Of a DNA stretch of 64,000 nt, positions 8,974-17,232 are shown one piece after another. A model generated the notes under the pieces. The model had not been told where the DNA came from. It did no database searches and saw nothing but the letters and a program-made list of their open reading frames with translations. Source of the DNA: Chloroflexota bacterium (lineage in GTDB: Bacteria > Chloroflexota > Limnocylindria > Limnocylindrales > CSP1-4); assembly GCA_021786265.1 (NCBI GenBank), contig JAJYNP010000184.1, positions 57,316-121,315 of the forward strand, in the 5' to 3' direction. The position numbers and the translations under genes are program-made. Numbering within the stretch: position 1 is the first letter of the stretch; every line of letters starts with the position of its first letter.

Positions 8974-9983
8974 AGCGAATCGCTCCGCTCGATCGGCCCG
9001 GCAGGGTCGAGTGCCTGCCGCGGGATGTCGCGCTCCTGGATGCCGGTGTCCGTGCCGATCAGGCCCTCCACCGCCCGCACGATGCCGATCGCGTCGAGTC
9101 CGTACTCGCGCTGCAGGTACCCCTCGCTCGCGCCGTGCGCGTAGTGGTCCTTCAGCCCGACGCGAACGAGTCGCGCGCTGAGACCCGCCTCCGCGATCCG
9201 CTCCGCCACCGCCGAGCCAAGCCCACCGATGATGGAGTGGTTCTCGGCCGTCACCACGCCCAGGCGGGCGCGACCGAGACTCGTGACGATTTCGGGATCG
9301 TTGAACGGCTTATGCGTCGACACGTGGAGATGGCGGACGCCCACCCCGCGCGCCGTGAGCGCGCGCACGGCCTTCATCGCCTCTTCCGTTTCGATGCCGG
9401 CGCTCAGCAGCGTGACGTCATCACCGTCCGAGAGCACCCGCACGCGATCGAGCCGCATCGGCTCGGAACGCGGGAACAGCCGTGGCATGACGCCCCGCAG
9501 CATGCGCACGTACACCGGGCCGTCCAGGGCCTGGGCGACATCGAGAACCGACTCGACCTCCGTCGCGTCCGCGGTCTCCAGCACGGTCATGTTCGGGGTC
9601 GCGCGCATGATCGCGACGTCCTCGATGGCCTGATGGGTCACGCCGCCGGGCGTGGTTATCCCCGGCAGGAAGCCGATCAACCGCACCCGCAGGTTCGGGT
9701 ACGCGATCGACATCGCCAGCTGGTCGTACGCGCGCCGGTAGATGAAGACGGCGAAGGTGTGGACAAACGGCGTGTAGCCCTCGCGTGCGAGCCCGCCCGC
9801 GAAGCTCAGCATGTGCTGTTCGGCCATGCCCATCGAGAAGAACCGGTCGGGGTACGTGTCGCGCCAGCGGCCTACCTCCGAGGAGTTCGTCAGATCTGCG
9901 GCGAGGACCACGACTTCCGGCTTGTCTCGCGCCCACTCGATGAAGTTCTGGACGTGGGGGCGAACGACCGTCTCGACCGTCAT
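8970..9983 (-). CDS. Split transketolase, C-terminal subunit
   Basis: This 337-residue protein has the pyrimidine-binding and C-terminal domains of transketolase. The catalytic glutamate is seen in GMAEQHMLSFAGGLA (E55). Further family segments are GGVTHQAIEDVAIMRA and the C-terminal TAENHSIIGGLGSAVAE. It should pair with the product of the preceding gene to form an active thiamine-diphosphate enzyme, transferring two-carbon units between sugar phosphates. It overlaps the N-terminal subunit gene and the RuBisCO-like gene by 4 nt each. Split transketolases often serve dedicated catabolic routes, such as apulose-4-phosphate cleavage, rather than the housekeeping pentose pathway. Confidence 0.93.
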   Translation of the reverse strand: MTVETVVRPHVQNFIEWARDKPEVVVLAADLTNSSEVGRWRDTYPDRFFSMGMAEQHMLSFAGGLAREGYTPFVHTFAVFIYRRAYDQLAMSIAYPNLRVRLIGFLPGITTPGGVTHQAIEDVAIMRATPNMTVLETADATEVESVLDVAQALDGPVYVRMLRGVMPRLFPRSEPMRLDRVRVLSDGDDVTLLSAGIETEEAMKAVRALTARGVGVRHLHVSTHKPFNDPEIVTSLGRARLGVVTAENHSIIGGLGSAVAERIAEAGLSARLVRVGLKDHYAHGASEGYLQREYGLDAIGIVRAVEGLIGTDTGIQERDIPRQALDPAGPIERSDSL

Positions 9984-10954
9984 CGCTGCATCGCCTCGTA
10001 GGCCGCCTGGTAGCGGGCACGGTCCTCGGGGGTGGTGAGCCGGAGCGTGTGGAGGAGCGGAGCCCGCTCGGCGAGGAGCGGCACGCCGCGCACCGGGTCG
10101 GTTCTCGCGATCACGACGTGCGGCGCCATCGACGGACGCGCCATCGCCTCGTCGAGCGCGCGGAGGTCGTGGCCGTCGACCTCGTCCACGGAGACGCCAA
10201 AGGCCCTGACCCGCTCGGCCAGCGGTTCGAGCAGGGTCACGCAGCAGACCTCACCGTCGCACTGCTGGCCATTCGCGTCGACCACGACGCGCAGATTGTC
10301 GAGATGATGGAAGGCGGCCGAGGCGAGGGCCTCCCACGTCTGGCCCTCTTCGAACTCGCCGTCCGACATCATCACCCAGACCCTGCCCGCCTCGCCGCGC
10401 ATCCGGCGCGCCGCCGCAATGCCGGCCGCCTGGCTCAGCGCCTGGGCGAGGGACCCGGTGGTCAGCTCGATGCCGGGTGAGTGTTCCGCGCCGATCATCT
10501 CGACCGTGCTGCCGTCGCGGTTGAAGTCGTCGAGCGCATCCGCGCTCAACCGTCCGACCTCGATGAGCGCAGCGTATAGGGCGAGGGCGTAGTGGGCCGG
10601 CGAGAAGATGAACCGGTCGAGTGAAGGGCCCCGTGGCCCGTTGAACGCGCCGCCTGTCGCGTACCCGGGGTTGCGTGGGCCCGGCACGCCGTTGAACGGT
10701 TCCGGGCGCAACGGTGCGGCAAGCGGAGCCAACCGCAGTGTGCGCGTATAGAGCATCGCGAAGATCTCGGCAGACGAGCAGGCCTGTGACAGGTAGCCCT
10801 CGCCGTTCTTGAGCACATGCTCCAGGACGCGGCGGCGGATGCCGGAGGCGACCCGCTCCGCGTCGACGACCCAGGCGTCGTTGCTGGCCAGATTGGTGCC
10901 CGTCTCGTTCCTCCCCTGTCTGCACGAATGTGCACTAAGATCACCAATGTGCAC
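9980..10954 (-). CDS. Split transketolase, N-terminal subunit (start uncertain)
   Basis: This is the thiamine-diphosphate-binding half of transketolase. It has IRRRVLEHVLKNGEGYLSQ, FIFSPAHYALALYAAL, GSLAQALSQAAGIAAARR and the TPP motif region MMSDGEFEEGQTWEA, where the usual GDGE reads SDGE. It partners with the overlapping C-terminal subunit. The start is difficult. GTG at 10954 has a GGAG six nt upstream and gives 324 residues. A much stronger ribosome site, AGGGGAGGAA (10908-10917), lies inside that extension and has no ATG, GTG or TTG after it in frame, only ACG (10903) and CTG (10891). The true N-terminus may be 17-21 residues shorter. It is 166 nt downstream of the ROK gene. Confidence 0.87.
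   Translation of the reverse strand: MHIGDLSAHSCRQGRNETGTNLASNDAWVVDAERVASGIRRRVLEHVLKNGEGYLSQACSSAEIFAMLYTRTLRLAPLAAPLRPEPFNGVPGPRNPGYATGGAFNGPRGPSLDRFIFSPAHYALALYAALIEVGRLSADALDDFNRDGSTVEMIGAEHSPGIELTTGSLAQALSQAAGIAAARRMRGEAGRVWVMMSDGEFEEGQTWEALASAAFHHLDNLRVVVDANGQQCDGEVCCVTLLEPLAERVRAFGVSVDEVDGHDLRALDEAMARPSMAPHVVIARTDPVRGVPLLAERAPLLHTLRLTTPEDRARYQAAYEAMQR
10921..10954. promoter_or_regulatory. Candidate operator: repeated TGCAC/AATGTGCAC motifs
   Basis: Two exact direct copies of AATGTGCAC (10927-10935 and 10946-10954) are spaced 19 bp apart, and a further TGCAC lies at 10921-10925. Each contains the palindrome GTGCAC, so two palindromes lie about two helical turns apart on the same DNA face. 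They sit at the 5' end of the transketolase gene pair and overlap its possible GTG start, a typical place for a repressor site. Confidence 0.45.
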
Positions 10955-11120
10955 TCTCCGCTCCGAGCGCTGCGCCGGACAGTGCCGATCGGCCCCTGAT
11001 GCGTGCCCAGGCCGGGACGCAGGGAGGATTCGCTTGGGGATGGGCCGGGTGTCCCGGCAGGCAGAGCGGCAAGGTGACACCGCACCGCCTTCGGGCGTGG
11101 CCGGCCTCCGCGGGCGCCGT

Positions 11121-12089
11121 TTACTCGCTTGACGGCTGATCGGGCATCTCGTGCCCCCCAACGGCGCGCATGGCAACCGATGCGGCTCCAAGGACACCGG
11201 CGCGGTCACCCAGCTGCGTGAGAACCAGCCGCACGCTGCGAGGCGGCAGATACCCCAGTGACCGATCCAGCAGACTGCGCATGGCAGGCATGCGTGTGCG
11301 ATACGCTTCCATGACGCCGCCACCGAGCACGATCGTGTCGGGTGCGTAGAACGCGACCACGTTCACGAGGCCCAGGGCGGCGAGGTGCGCAGCCGAGCGC
11401 ACGATGCGCCGAGCCTCGCGGTTGCCGGTCCGGCTGAGGCGGACGACCTCCGCGGCGTCCACGGAGCGGAGGGCGGGATCGCGGCTCGCGGTGGCCATGC
11501 GGGCGATCGCTGGGCCGGCGGCAAGCTGCTCCCAGCACCCACGCGAGCCGCAGTAGCAGAGCGGGCCGGACGGGTCGAGGACCTGGTGCCCCGCCTCCGG
11601 GTGCATCTGCCCGGCGCCTCGGTAGGGACCCTCTCGACGCACCACGGCGACCCCGATCCCGGTCCCGAACGTCACCATCGCGAGACATGCAGATCCTCGA
11701 CCCGCCCCCTGCCACCATTCCCCGAGGGCAGCGGCGACCGCGTCGTTTTCCAGCACCACCGGAACGTGGAACAGGTCGTGGAGGGGGCCCCGGACGTCGA
11801 CGTCGGACCATGTCGGGAGGGTGTGAGGATTGCGGACGCGACCCGCCTGCGGATCCAGCGGCCCAGTCGCCCCCACGCCGATCGCCCCCAGTGGTGGCTG
11901 GCCAGCTGACGCCAGGCCGTTCCGGATCAGTTCGGCCATCCGGCTCATGCCGGCCGAAGCGCCGTGCGCCGCGTCGAACCGCTCCGAGACAAACGCCAGG
12001 AGATCGCCGTCGCGCGTCACGATGCCGACCCGAAGGTTGGTGCCACCCAGGTCGACGCCGGCCAGCACCGGGCCCGCCGAACGCGTCAC
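11121..12089 (-). CDS. ROK-family sugar kinase/regulator-like protein
   Basis: This 322-residue ROK protein has the ATP-binding motif VDLGGTNLRVG near residue 11, GVGATGPLDPQAG, the catalytic VVLENDAVAAALGE, VTFGTGIG and the zinc-binding segment HQVLDPSGPLCYCGSRGCWE. There is no N-terminal helix-turn-helix, so it is a kinase such as glucokinase, N-acetylmannosamine kinase or another hexose kinase. The GTG at 12089 overlaps the SIS-domain gene stop by 4 nt. It likely phosphorylates the sugar imported by the MalFG-type transporter encoded upstream, or a product of it. Confidence 0.92.
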   Translation of the reverse strand: MTRSAGPVLAGVDLGGTNLRVGIVTRDGDLLAFVSERFDAAHGASAGMSRMAELIRNGLASAGQPPLGAIGVGATGPLDPQAGRVRNPHTLPTWSDVDVRGPLHDLFHVPVVLENDAVAAALGEWWQGAGRGSACLAMVTFGTGIGVAVVRREGPYRGAGQMHPEAGHQVLDPSGPLCYCGSRGCWEQLAAGPAIARMATASRDPALRSVDAAEVVRLSRTGNREARRIVRSAAHLAALGLVNVVAFYAPDTIVLGGGVMEAYRTRMPAMRSLLDRSLGYLPPRSVRLVLTQLGDRAGVLGAASVAMRAVGGHEMPDQPSSE

Positions 12090-13105
12090 TCCCTGACGGT
12101 GACCTTGCTCGAGTACTGGAACTCGCCGGGGTCGACGCCGCGGAGCCGAGCCATGGCAATGGTCATCAACTGCAAGGGCACGATTTCCGCGACGCGGACG
12201 CCGATCCCCTGCGCTGGTGGGCCCGGCAGGTGCCGAGCGCGAACCGGAGCATGAGCGCCGATCCACAGCACGTGAGCTCCCGCCTGGACGAGGTCTTCGG
12301 CCAGCCCGCGGTTCAGTGCGGCAGTGTCACCGGAGCCCTCCAGGAGGATCGCCGTCAAATCCGGGCCCGCCAGTTCCAGGGGTCCATGACGGAACTGCCC
12401 GGCACTCATGCCCTCGGCGGGGCACCGGGCCGCCTCCTTGAGAATCAGCGCGCCGGTCCAGGCGGCATGCAGCGCTTCGCCCCTGGCCAGCGTGACGAGC
12501 TGCCGGGGCTCGCCGAGTGCCTCCGCGACCGCCTCGAGGTTGCGATCGCACGCCACCCCCAGGAACTCGTCCATCCCGGCGATGGTGCGCTCGAGATCGG
12601 GGCGCGGATCCTCCGCCCCGACCAGTGAGAGCGCCAGGAGCTGGGCTGCGACGAGCGAGTTGACGTAGCTCTTCGTGCTCACCGCCTCCTCATGGCCGGC
12701 GTGGATCTCGACGGGGAGGTCGGCCGCCAATGCGAGTGGACTCCCCGGATCGTTCGTCAGCGCGACCAGCCGGCGGGGACGTCGCGCGCCGTGTGTCGTC
12801 AGTAGCGTCGTGATCTCGGCGCTGTAACCCGACTGTGACGTCAGCCACAGCAACGTGTCGGGCCCGATGAGCTCGCGGGCGTGGTGCAGCAGCTCGCCCG
12901 TCTCGATCCACCAGGCGGGCACACCCGCCTGGACGAGGATCAGCCATGCTGGGTGGGTCGCGTAGTGAGACGCCCCCATGCCGCTCAGGATCACACGCCG
13001 GAACCGGCTGACATCGAGGCTCGCGACCTGGCGCGCGGGATCATGCTCCAGCAGGGTCGCCAGGGCCTGCGGCTGCTCCCTGATCTCCGCGACGTACGTT
13101 GTCAT
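12086..13105 (-). CDS. SIS-domain sugar-phosphate isomerase/deaminase (GlmS isomerase-like, no glutaminase domain)
   Basis: This 339-residue protein consists of two SIS domains like the isomerase half of GlmS or the AgaS/FrlB families. Visible motifs are GMGASHYATHPAW, the phosphosugar-binding SQSGYSAE, STKSYVNS and EFQYSSKVTVRE at the C-terminus. The N-terminal glutaminase domain of GlmS is absent. Such proteins isomerise or deaminate amino-sugar phosphates or cleave glycated compounds. ATG at 13105 is chosen over a GTG two codons upstream. It sits 22 nt after the DeoR gene and is coupled to the ROK kinase, so together they would convert the imported sugar to a central intermediate. Confidence 0.88.
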   Translation of the reverse strand: MTTYVAEIREQPQALATLLEHDPARQVASLDVSRFRRVILSGMGASHYATHPAWLILVQAGVPAWWIETGELLHHARELIGPDTLLWLTSQSGYSAEITTLLTTHGARRPRRLVALTNDPGSPLALAADLPVEIHAGHEEAVSTKSYVNSLVAAQLLALSLVGAEDPRPDLERTIAGMDEFLGVACDRNLEAVAEALGEPRQLVTLARGEALHAAWTGALILKEAARCPAEGMSAGQFRHGPLELAGPDLTAILLEGSGDTAALNRGLAEDLVQAGAHVLWIGAHAPVRARHLPGPPAQGIGVRVAEIVPLQLMTIAMARLRGVDPGEFQYSSKVTVRE

Positions 13106-13127
13106 TCCCACGCGTGACGCCTCCGCA

Positions 13128-13904
13128 CTAGGACCCGGCGACCCGAGCGATGACGACCGCCAGACCCGCGTCCCGCAAGACTGCCAGCTGCTCCTCGGGG
13201 GCGGCCGCATCGGTGATGAGCCGGTCGATGCGCTCGAGGGGGGCGACGCGGGCGAAGGCGACCTTGCCCAGCTTGCTCGCATCTGCGAGCACGATGCCCT
13301 CGCGACTGCTCGCGAGCGCCGCCGCCTTGGTCGCTGCGTCGTCGAGGTTCCACTCGGTGAGCCCACTGCGCGCCTCGACGCCCGAGATCGTCAGGAAGCA
13401 CTTGTCGAAGCGGAGCTGGGCCAGGTGCTCCTGCGCATGGCTCCCCACGACCGAGTGCTCACCCGCCCGTACGACCCCCCCGATGATGATGACGCGCGTG
13501 TCGCGCTCATCGGCGAGGACGCTCGCGATCCGCAGACTGGGCGTCGCCACCGTCAGGCCGCGAACGCCTCGAAGCCGGCGCGCGAGTGCGAGCGTCGTGG
13601 TGCCGGCATCGAGCACGAGGGTCTCGCCCCCGTGCACCAGCTCCGCCGCCGTCGCTGCAATCTGTTCCTTCGCCTCGACGTTGAGCTTGGCGCGGGCCGC
13701 GAACGGCGGCTCATAGCCGCGCGAGTGCACGCTCACCGCCCCTCCGCGGACCCGCTTGACGACGCCGAGGCGGTCGAGTTCGTCGAGGTCGCGCCGGATT
13801 GTCATGGGCGACACGCCCGTCCGCGCGCTCACCTCGGCGATGCTCACGTCGCCGCGTGTCGCGAGTTGCTGGACGATCAGCTGGTGGCGCTCGGTTGCGT
13901 CCAT
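13128..13904 (-). CDS. DeoR-family transcriptional repressor
   Basis: This 258-residue regulator has the classic DeoR N-terminal helix-turn-helix (SIAEVSARTGVSPMTIRRDL, about residues 21-40) and the sugar-phosphate effector domain with LDAGTTTLALA, IIIGGVV and TKAAALASS. DeoR proteins repress sugar operons until a phosphorylated intermediate binds. The gene lies inside the operon, 4 nt after the second permease and 22 nt before the SIS gene, so it is probably autoregulated together with the transporter. The likely operator is the TGATTCAT pair upstream of the binding-protein gene. Confidence 0.95.
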   Translation of the reverse strand: MDATERHQLIVQQLATRGDVSIAEVSARTGVSPMTIRRDLDELDRLGVVKRVRGGAVSVHSRGYEPPFAARAKLNVEAKEQIAATAAELVHGGETLVLDAGTTTLALARRLRGVRGLTVATPSLRIASVLADERDTRVIIIGGVVRAGEHSVVGSHAQEHLAQLRFDKCFLTISGVEARSGLTEWNLDDAATKAAALASSREGIVLADASKLGKVAFARVAPLERIDRLITDAAAPEEQLAVLRDAGLAVVIARVAGS

Positions 13905-13908
13905 CCCC

Positions 13909-14820
13909 CTATCCCTTCACGCCCGTCAGCGAGATGCCCTGCACGAAGTAGCGCTGGGCCAGCACGAAGGCCACCAGGACGGGCAGGCAGAACACGAACG
14001 ACGCCGCCATCAGGTAGTTGAAGGCGGTGAAGTGCAGGCTCTGATACTGCTGGAGGCCCAGGGACAGCGTGAAGAGGTCGCCCTTGGTGATGAAGATCAG
14101 CGGCGCGACGAATGCCGTCCAGCTGGTCAGGAACGAGAAGAGCAGCACCGTGACGATGCTGCCCCTCGACAGCGGAACGACCACGCGCCAGAGGAGCGTC
14201 CAGTCGCTCGCCCCGTCGATCCGACCGGCGTCGATGATGTCCCGGGGCAAGCCCAGCATGAACTGCCGCAGCAGGAAGATCGCCAGGCTCGAGGCGAAAT
14301 AGGGCGTGATGAAGGCGCCCAGAAAGGGCGGCACCATCAACGGCAGGAGCGTCCCCAGCCAGCCGAGGTTCCGGAAGATGAGGTACTGGGGGACCATGAC
14401 CACCGGGAAGGGCAACATGATCGTCGCCAGCACGAGTCGGAAGATGAGGTCCCGGCCGGGCCACCGTAGCACGGCGAAGGCGTAGGCGGCAGGCACACAG
14501 GCGACGAACGTGCCGACGACGGTGGCGAGCGAGACCAGCGCGCTGTTCAGAAAGTACGTGCCGAACGGGATGTAGCTCAGCGCCTCGGTGTAGTTGCTCC
14601 ACTGCGGATGGGCGGGGACCAAGTCCGGCGGGAAGACAAAGATCTCCGAGTTGCCCTTGAGCGAGCTCGACACCATCCAGAAGAGGGGCAGCAGGAAGAT
14701 CACCGAGATCACGATCAGAGCCGCCTGCAGGAGCCCGCGTCTGGTCCAGTGCGTCAACCGCACGGGCAACGGCACGCCCGTCCTCGGTGCGCCGCGCGCC
14801 ACGTCCACGTGTGAGGCCAT
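13909..14820 (-). CDS. Carbohydrate ABC transporter permease, MalG type
   Basis: This 303-residue membrane protein has six predicted helices, the first at about residues 30-52, and the EAA-type loop IIDAGRIDGASDWTLLWRVV that docks onto the ATPase. It pairs with the MalF-type permease whose stop codon overlaps its ATG by one base (TGATG). It belongs to the CUT1 class, which imports oligosaccharides or glycerol-phosphate-like compounds. No CUT1 ATPase gene is present in the operon, so a shared MsmK/UgpC-type ATPase encoded elsewhere is likely. Confidence 0.95.
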   Translation of the reverse strand: MASHVDVARGAPRTGVPLPVRLTHWTRRGLLQAALIVISVIFLLPLFWMVSSSLKGNSEIFVFPPDLVPAHPQWSNYTEALSYIPFGTYFLNSALVSLATVVGTFVACVPAAYAFAVLRWPGRDLIFRLVLATIMLPFPVVMVPQYLIFRNLGWLGTLLPLMVPPFLGAFITPYFASSLAIFLLRQFMLGLPRDIIDAGRIDGASDWTLLWRVVVPLSRGSIVTVLLFSFLTSWTAFVAPLIFITKGDLFTLSLGLQQYQSLHFTAFNYLMAASFVFCLPVLVAFVLAQRYFVQGISLTGVKG

Positions 14821-15713
14821 CAGTCCTCCCCCGCGTAGAAGACGAGCCGCTTTTGGAAGGCGAAGAACACCACCGTGATCGCCAGGGTGGTCAGGAACAG
14901 CACCCAGGCCATCGCCGCGGCGTAGCCCATCTTGAGGTAGTCGAACGCGTTCTCGTATAGATAGATCGTGTAGTAGAGCGTCGAGTTGACGGGCGCCCCG
15001 AGATCCTTCGAGTTGATCACGAATGCCTGCTCAAAGAATTGCAGGTAGAAGATCGCCCCCACCACGACGTTATAGAAGAGCACCGGGCCGAGCATGGGCA
15101 AGGTGATGTACCGGAACTGCGCCCAGCGCGAGGCGCCGTCGATGGCGGCGGCTTCGTAGAGCGATTCCGGGACCTCCTTGAGTCCGGCGAGGAAGACGAT
15201 CATGATCTGGCCGACGGCGCCCCACAGCACGAGCATGAGCTGCGCGACCTTGGCCCACGCTGGGTCGCCGAGCCAGCCGAGCGGCGGGATGTGGAACACC
15301 GACAGGACCGCGTTGAGCAGGCCGTAGTCGGGATTCAGGATCCAGATCCAGATGATGGCCCCGGCGACCGGCGGGACGATCGCCGGCAGGAAGATCGCGG
15401 CCCGGTGGGCGTCGCGCGCGAAGACCGGTCGGTTGAGGAGCAGTGCGGTCCCCAGGCCGATCACCACCCCCGCGGGCACGCCGATCAGCGTGATGTACAA
15501 CGTGTTGCCGACCGACGTCCAGAACGTCGGGTCAGCGACGAGGTTCTGGTAGTTGAGCATGCCGACCCACTGCGGAGGCTGCAGCAGATTGAAGTTCGTG
15601 AAGCTCCAGTACAGGACAAGCGCGACCGGGAGGAGGATCAGGCCGAAGAGCCCGACCAGCCACGGACCCAGGAACGGGAGGGCGGCGGCCAGCTCGCGCG
15701 CCGCCCTCCGCAT
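14820..15713 (-). CDS. Carbohydrate ABC transporter permease, MalF type
   Basis: This 297-residue permease partner of the MalG-type protein shows several hydrophobic helices (for example LVGLFGLILLPVALVLYWSF) and the cytoplasmic EAA loop YEAAAIDGASRWAQFRYIT. The ATG at 15713 is chosen because a strong GGGAGGA lies six nt upstream; another ATG at 15731 has no ribosome site. It is 32 nt downstream of the binding-protein gene in the same operon. Confidence 0.94.
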   Translation of the reverse strand: MRRAARELAAALPFLGPWLVGLFGLILLPVALVLYWSFTNFNLLQPPQWVGMLNYQNLVADPTFWTSVGNTLYITLIGVPAGVVIGLGTALLLNRPVFARDAHRAAIFLPAIVPPVAGAIIWIWILNPDYGLLNAVLSVFHIPPLGWLGDPAWAKVAQLMLVLWGAVGQIMIVFLAGLKEVPESLYEAAAIDGASRWAQFRYITLPMLGPVLFYNVVVGAIFYLQFFEQAFVINSKDLGAPVNSTLYYTIYLYENAFDYLKMGYAAAMAWVLFLTTLAITVVFFAFQKRLVFYAGED

Positions 15714-15745
15714 CTCCGATCCTCCCGACATCGCGGCCGACCGGC

Positions 15746-17122
15746 CTAGTGGGCCGCGGCCATCGCTGCTTGCAGGGTGCTGAGCGCCTGCTGCGGGGTT
15801 GCCTTGCCGTACAAAGCCGCCTGTTGCGCCTCGCAGAGCTTGACGCCGTACTCGGTCGAGAACGGCAGCTGCGGCCAGACGTGGGCGTTCGAGGAGTTGG
15901 CCTCCTTGATGAAGACCTGGAAGTTGGGGTCGCTGGCCAGCGGGAACGACGGGACCTGCTGCAGCTGCGGCAGGTTCTGGATGAGCTGCGCAAACGTCGC
16001 CGTCACCTGCGGGCTGGTCGTCTCGTACTTGATGAAGTCGAAGGCCGCGGCGGGGTTCTTGGTGCCCTGGGGGATCACCTGGGGGTTCGAGTCGATGAAG
16101 CTGGTCCCCGTGAGCTGTGGCTCGGCGGCCGGAGCGGGGAAGGGCGCAGCGGCCAGGTTCTTGGCCAGATCCGGGACGTTGGCCTGCGCGAACGCGATGG
16201 CCCAGGGTCCGTCGTAGACCATCGCGAGCTTGCCCGACTCCAGGGGATCCTGGGCGGTCAGGTACGCCCCCGCCGACTGCAGGAAGTTCGCCACGTTCTG
16301 GGCACCGTACTTCTGGTAGAAGCTCGCCTCCCATGTGAGCGCCCCGACGTTCTGCGCATCGTCCGCGGTCACCTTCTGTGTCGCCTGGTTGTACCAGCCG
16401 CCACCGAACAGCCAGCCGGTGTCCTCGAGGGTGCAGACCTGGCCGTTGGATGTGCCGGGGTACTCGGGGAGGAAGCCGAGCTGCGTGATCCTCCCGCTGG
16501 CATCCTGCTTGGTCAGCTTGTACGCGTCCTGTGTCAGCTCCTCGATCGTCTTGGGTGGGCTGTTGGGATCGAGCCCAGCCTGGCTGAAGAGCGCCTTGTT
16601 GTAGACGAGCCCGACATTGAAGTCCATGAAGGGCAGGCCGAAGACCCTGTCATTGACCTTCATCGCCGTCAGGGCCGCCGGGACGTACTGGCTCGTGTCG
16701 AGCCCGCTCTGCTGGATGAAGGAGTCGAGCGGCATCAGCGCGCCCTTGGAGGCCCATTCGCCCAGCGGTAGCGACGACACCAGGTCGAGGATGTCGGGTG
16801 GGTTGCCACCGCTGATCGCGGTCAGGATCTTGGAGTCGTCGGTGACGGGCACCTCGTCGATGGTGACGTTGGGGTGCAGCGCCTCGTAGCCCTTGATGAC
16901 CTGCTTGAGTGCGTCCTCCTCATGACCGCCGCCCCATTGCTGCCACATCGTGAGATGGACCGGTGCGCCAGCCTGGCCCGACGCTCCCGCGGAGCTGGCG
17001 CCGGCCACGGCGCTCGGTCCGCTGGCGGAGCCCGGCGAGCTCGCACCACCTCCTGAGCAGGCCGCCAAGCTCAAGGCTGCGGCAACAAGCATGGATGGCC
17101 ACGCGCGCTGACGACGATGCAT
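15746..17122 (-). CDS. Carbohydrate ABC transporter substrate-binding lipoprotein (CUT1, MalE/UgpB-like)
   Basis: This 458-residue lipoprotein begins MHRRQRAWPS and has a lipobox LAAC about 22 residues in, followed by a Gly/Ser/Ala linker and an extracellular solute-binding family 1 fold. Typical segments are LTMWQQWGGG, IKGYEALHPNVTID and VYDGPWAIA. The ATG at 17122 has GGAGGG just upstream; longer starts would run through the promoter region. It is the first gene of the CUT1 operon and determines its specificity. The ligand is unknown. Confidence 0.94.
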   Translation of the reverse strand: MHRRQRAWPSMLVAAALSLAACSGGGASSPGSASGPSAVAGASSAGASGQAGAPVHLTMWQQWGGGHEEDALKQVIKGYEALHPNVTIDEVPVTDDSKILTAISGGNPPDILDLVSSLPLGEWASKGALMPLDSFIQQSGLDTSQYVPAALTAMKVNDRVFGLPFMDFNVGLVYNKALFSQAGLDPNSPPKTIEELTQDAYKLTKQDASGRITQLGFLPEYPGTSNGQVCTLEDTGWLFGGGWYNQATQKVTADDAQNVGALTWEASFYQKYGAQNVANFLQSAGAYLTAQDPLESGKLAMVYDGPWAIAFAQANVPDLAKNLAAAPFPAPAAEPQLTGTSFIDSNPQVIPQGTKNPAAAFDFIKYETTSPQVTATFAQLIQNLPQLQQVPSFPLASDPNFQVFIKEANSSNAHVWPQLPFSTEYGVKLCEAQQAALYGKATPQQALSTLQAAMAAAH

Positions 17123-17196
17123 GCCGCCCTCCAGTGGGGATCTCAAGGCCCAGCGCATCTCACGGTCTGGGGCGCCGAGCACACCCACGTTAGTCT

Positions 17197-17232
17197 GATG
17201 ATTCATCTTGGCGCTTATACGCACATGAATCA
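17197..17232. promoter_or_regulatory. Promoter/operator region of the CUT1 sugar operon
   Basis: This unusually AT-rich patch lies 75-110 nt before the binding-protein ATG. Two copies of TGATTCAT occur in opposite orientation (17199-17206 on plus, 17225-17232 on minus), and the first is part of the palindrome GATGATTCATC. Between them on the minus strand is TATAAG, a plausible -10 element. A repressor bound to both half-sites would cover the promoter, and the DeoR protein of this operon is the natural candidate. Confidence 0.5.
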
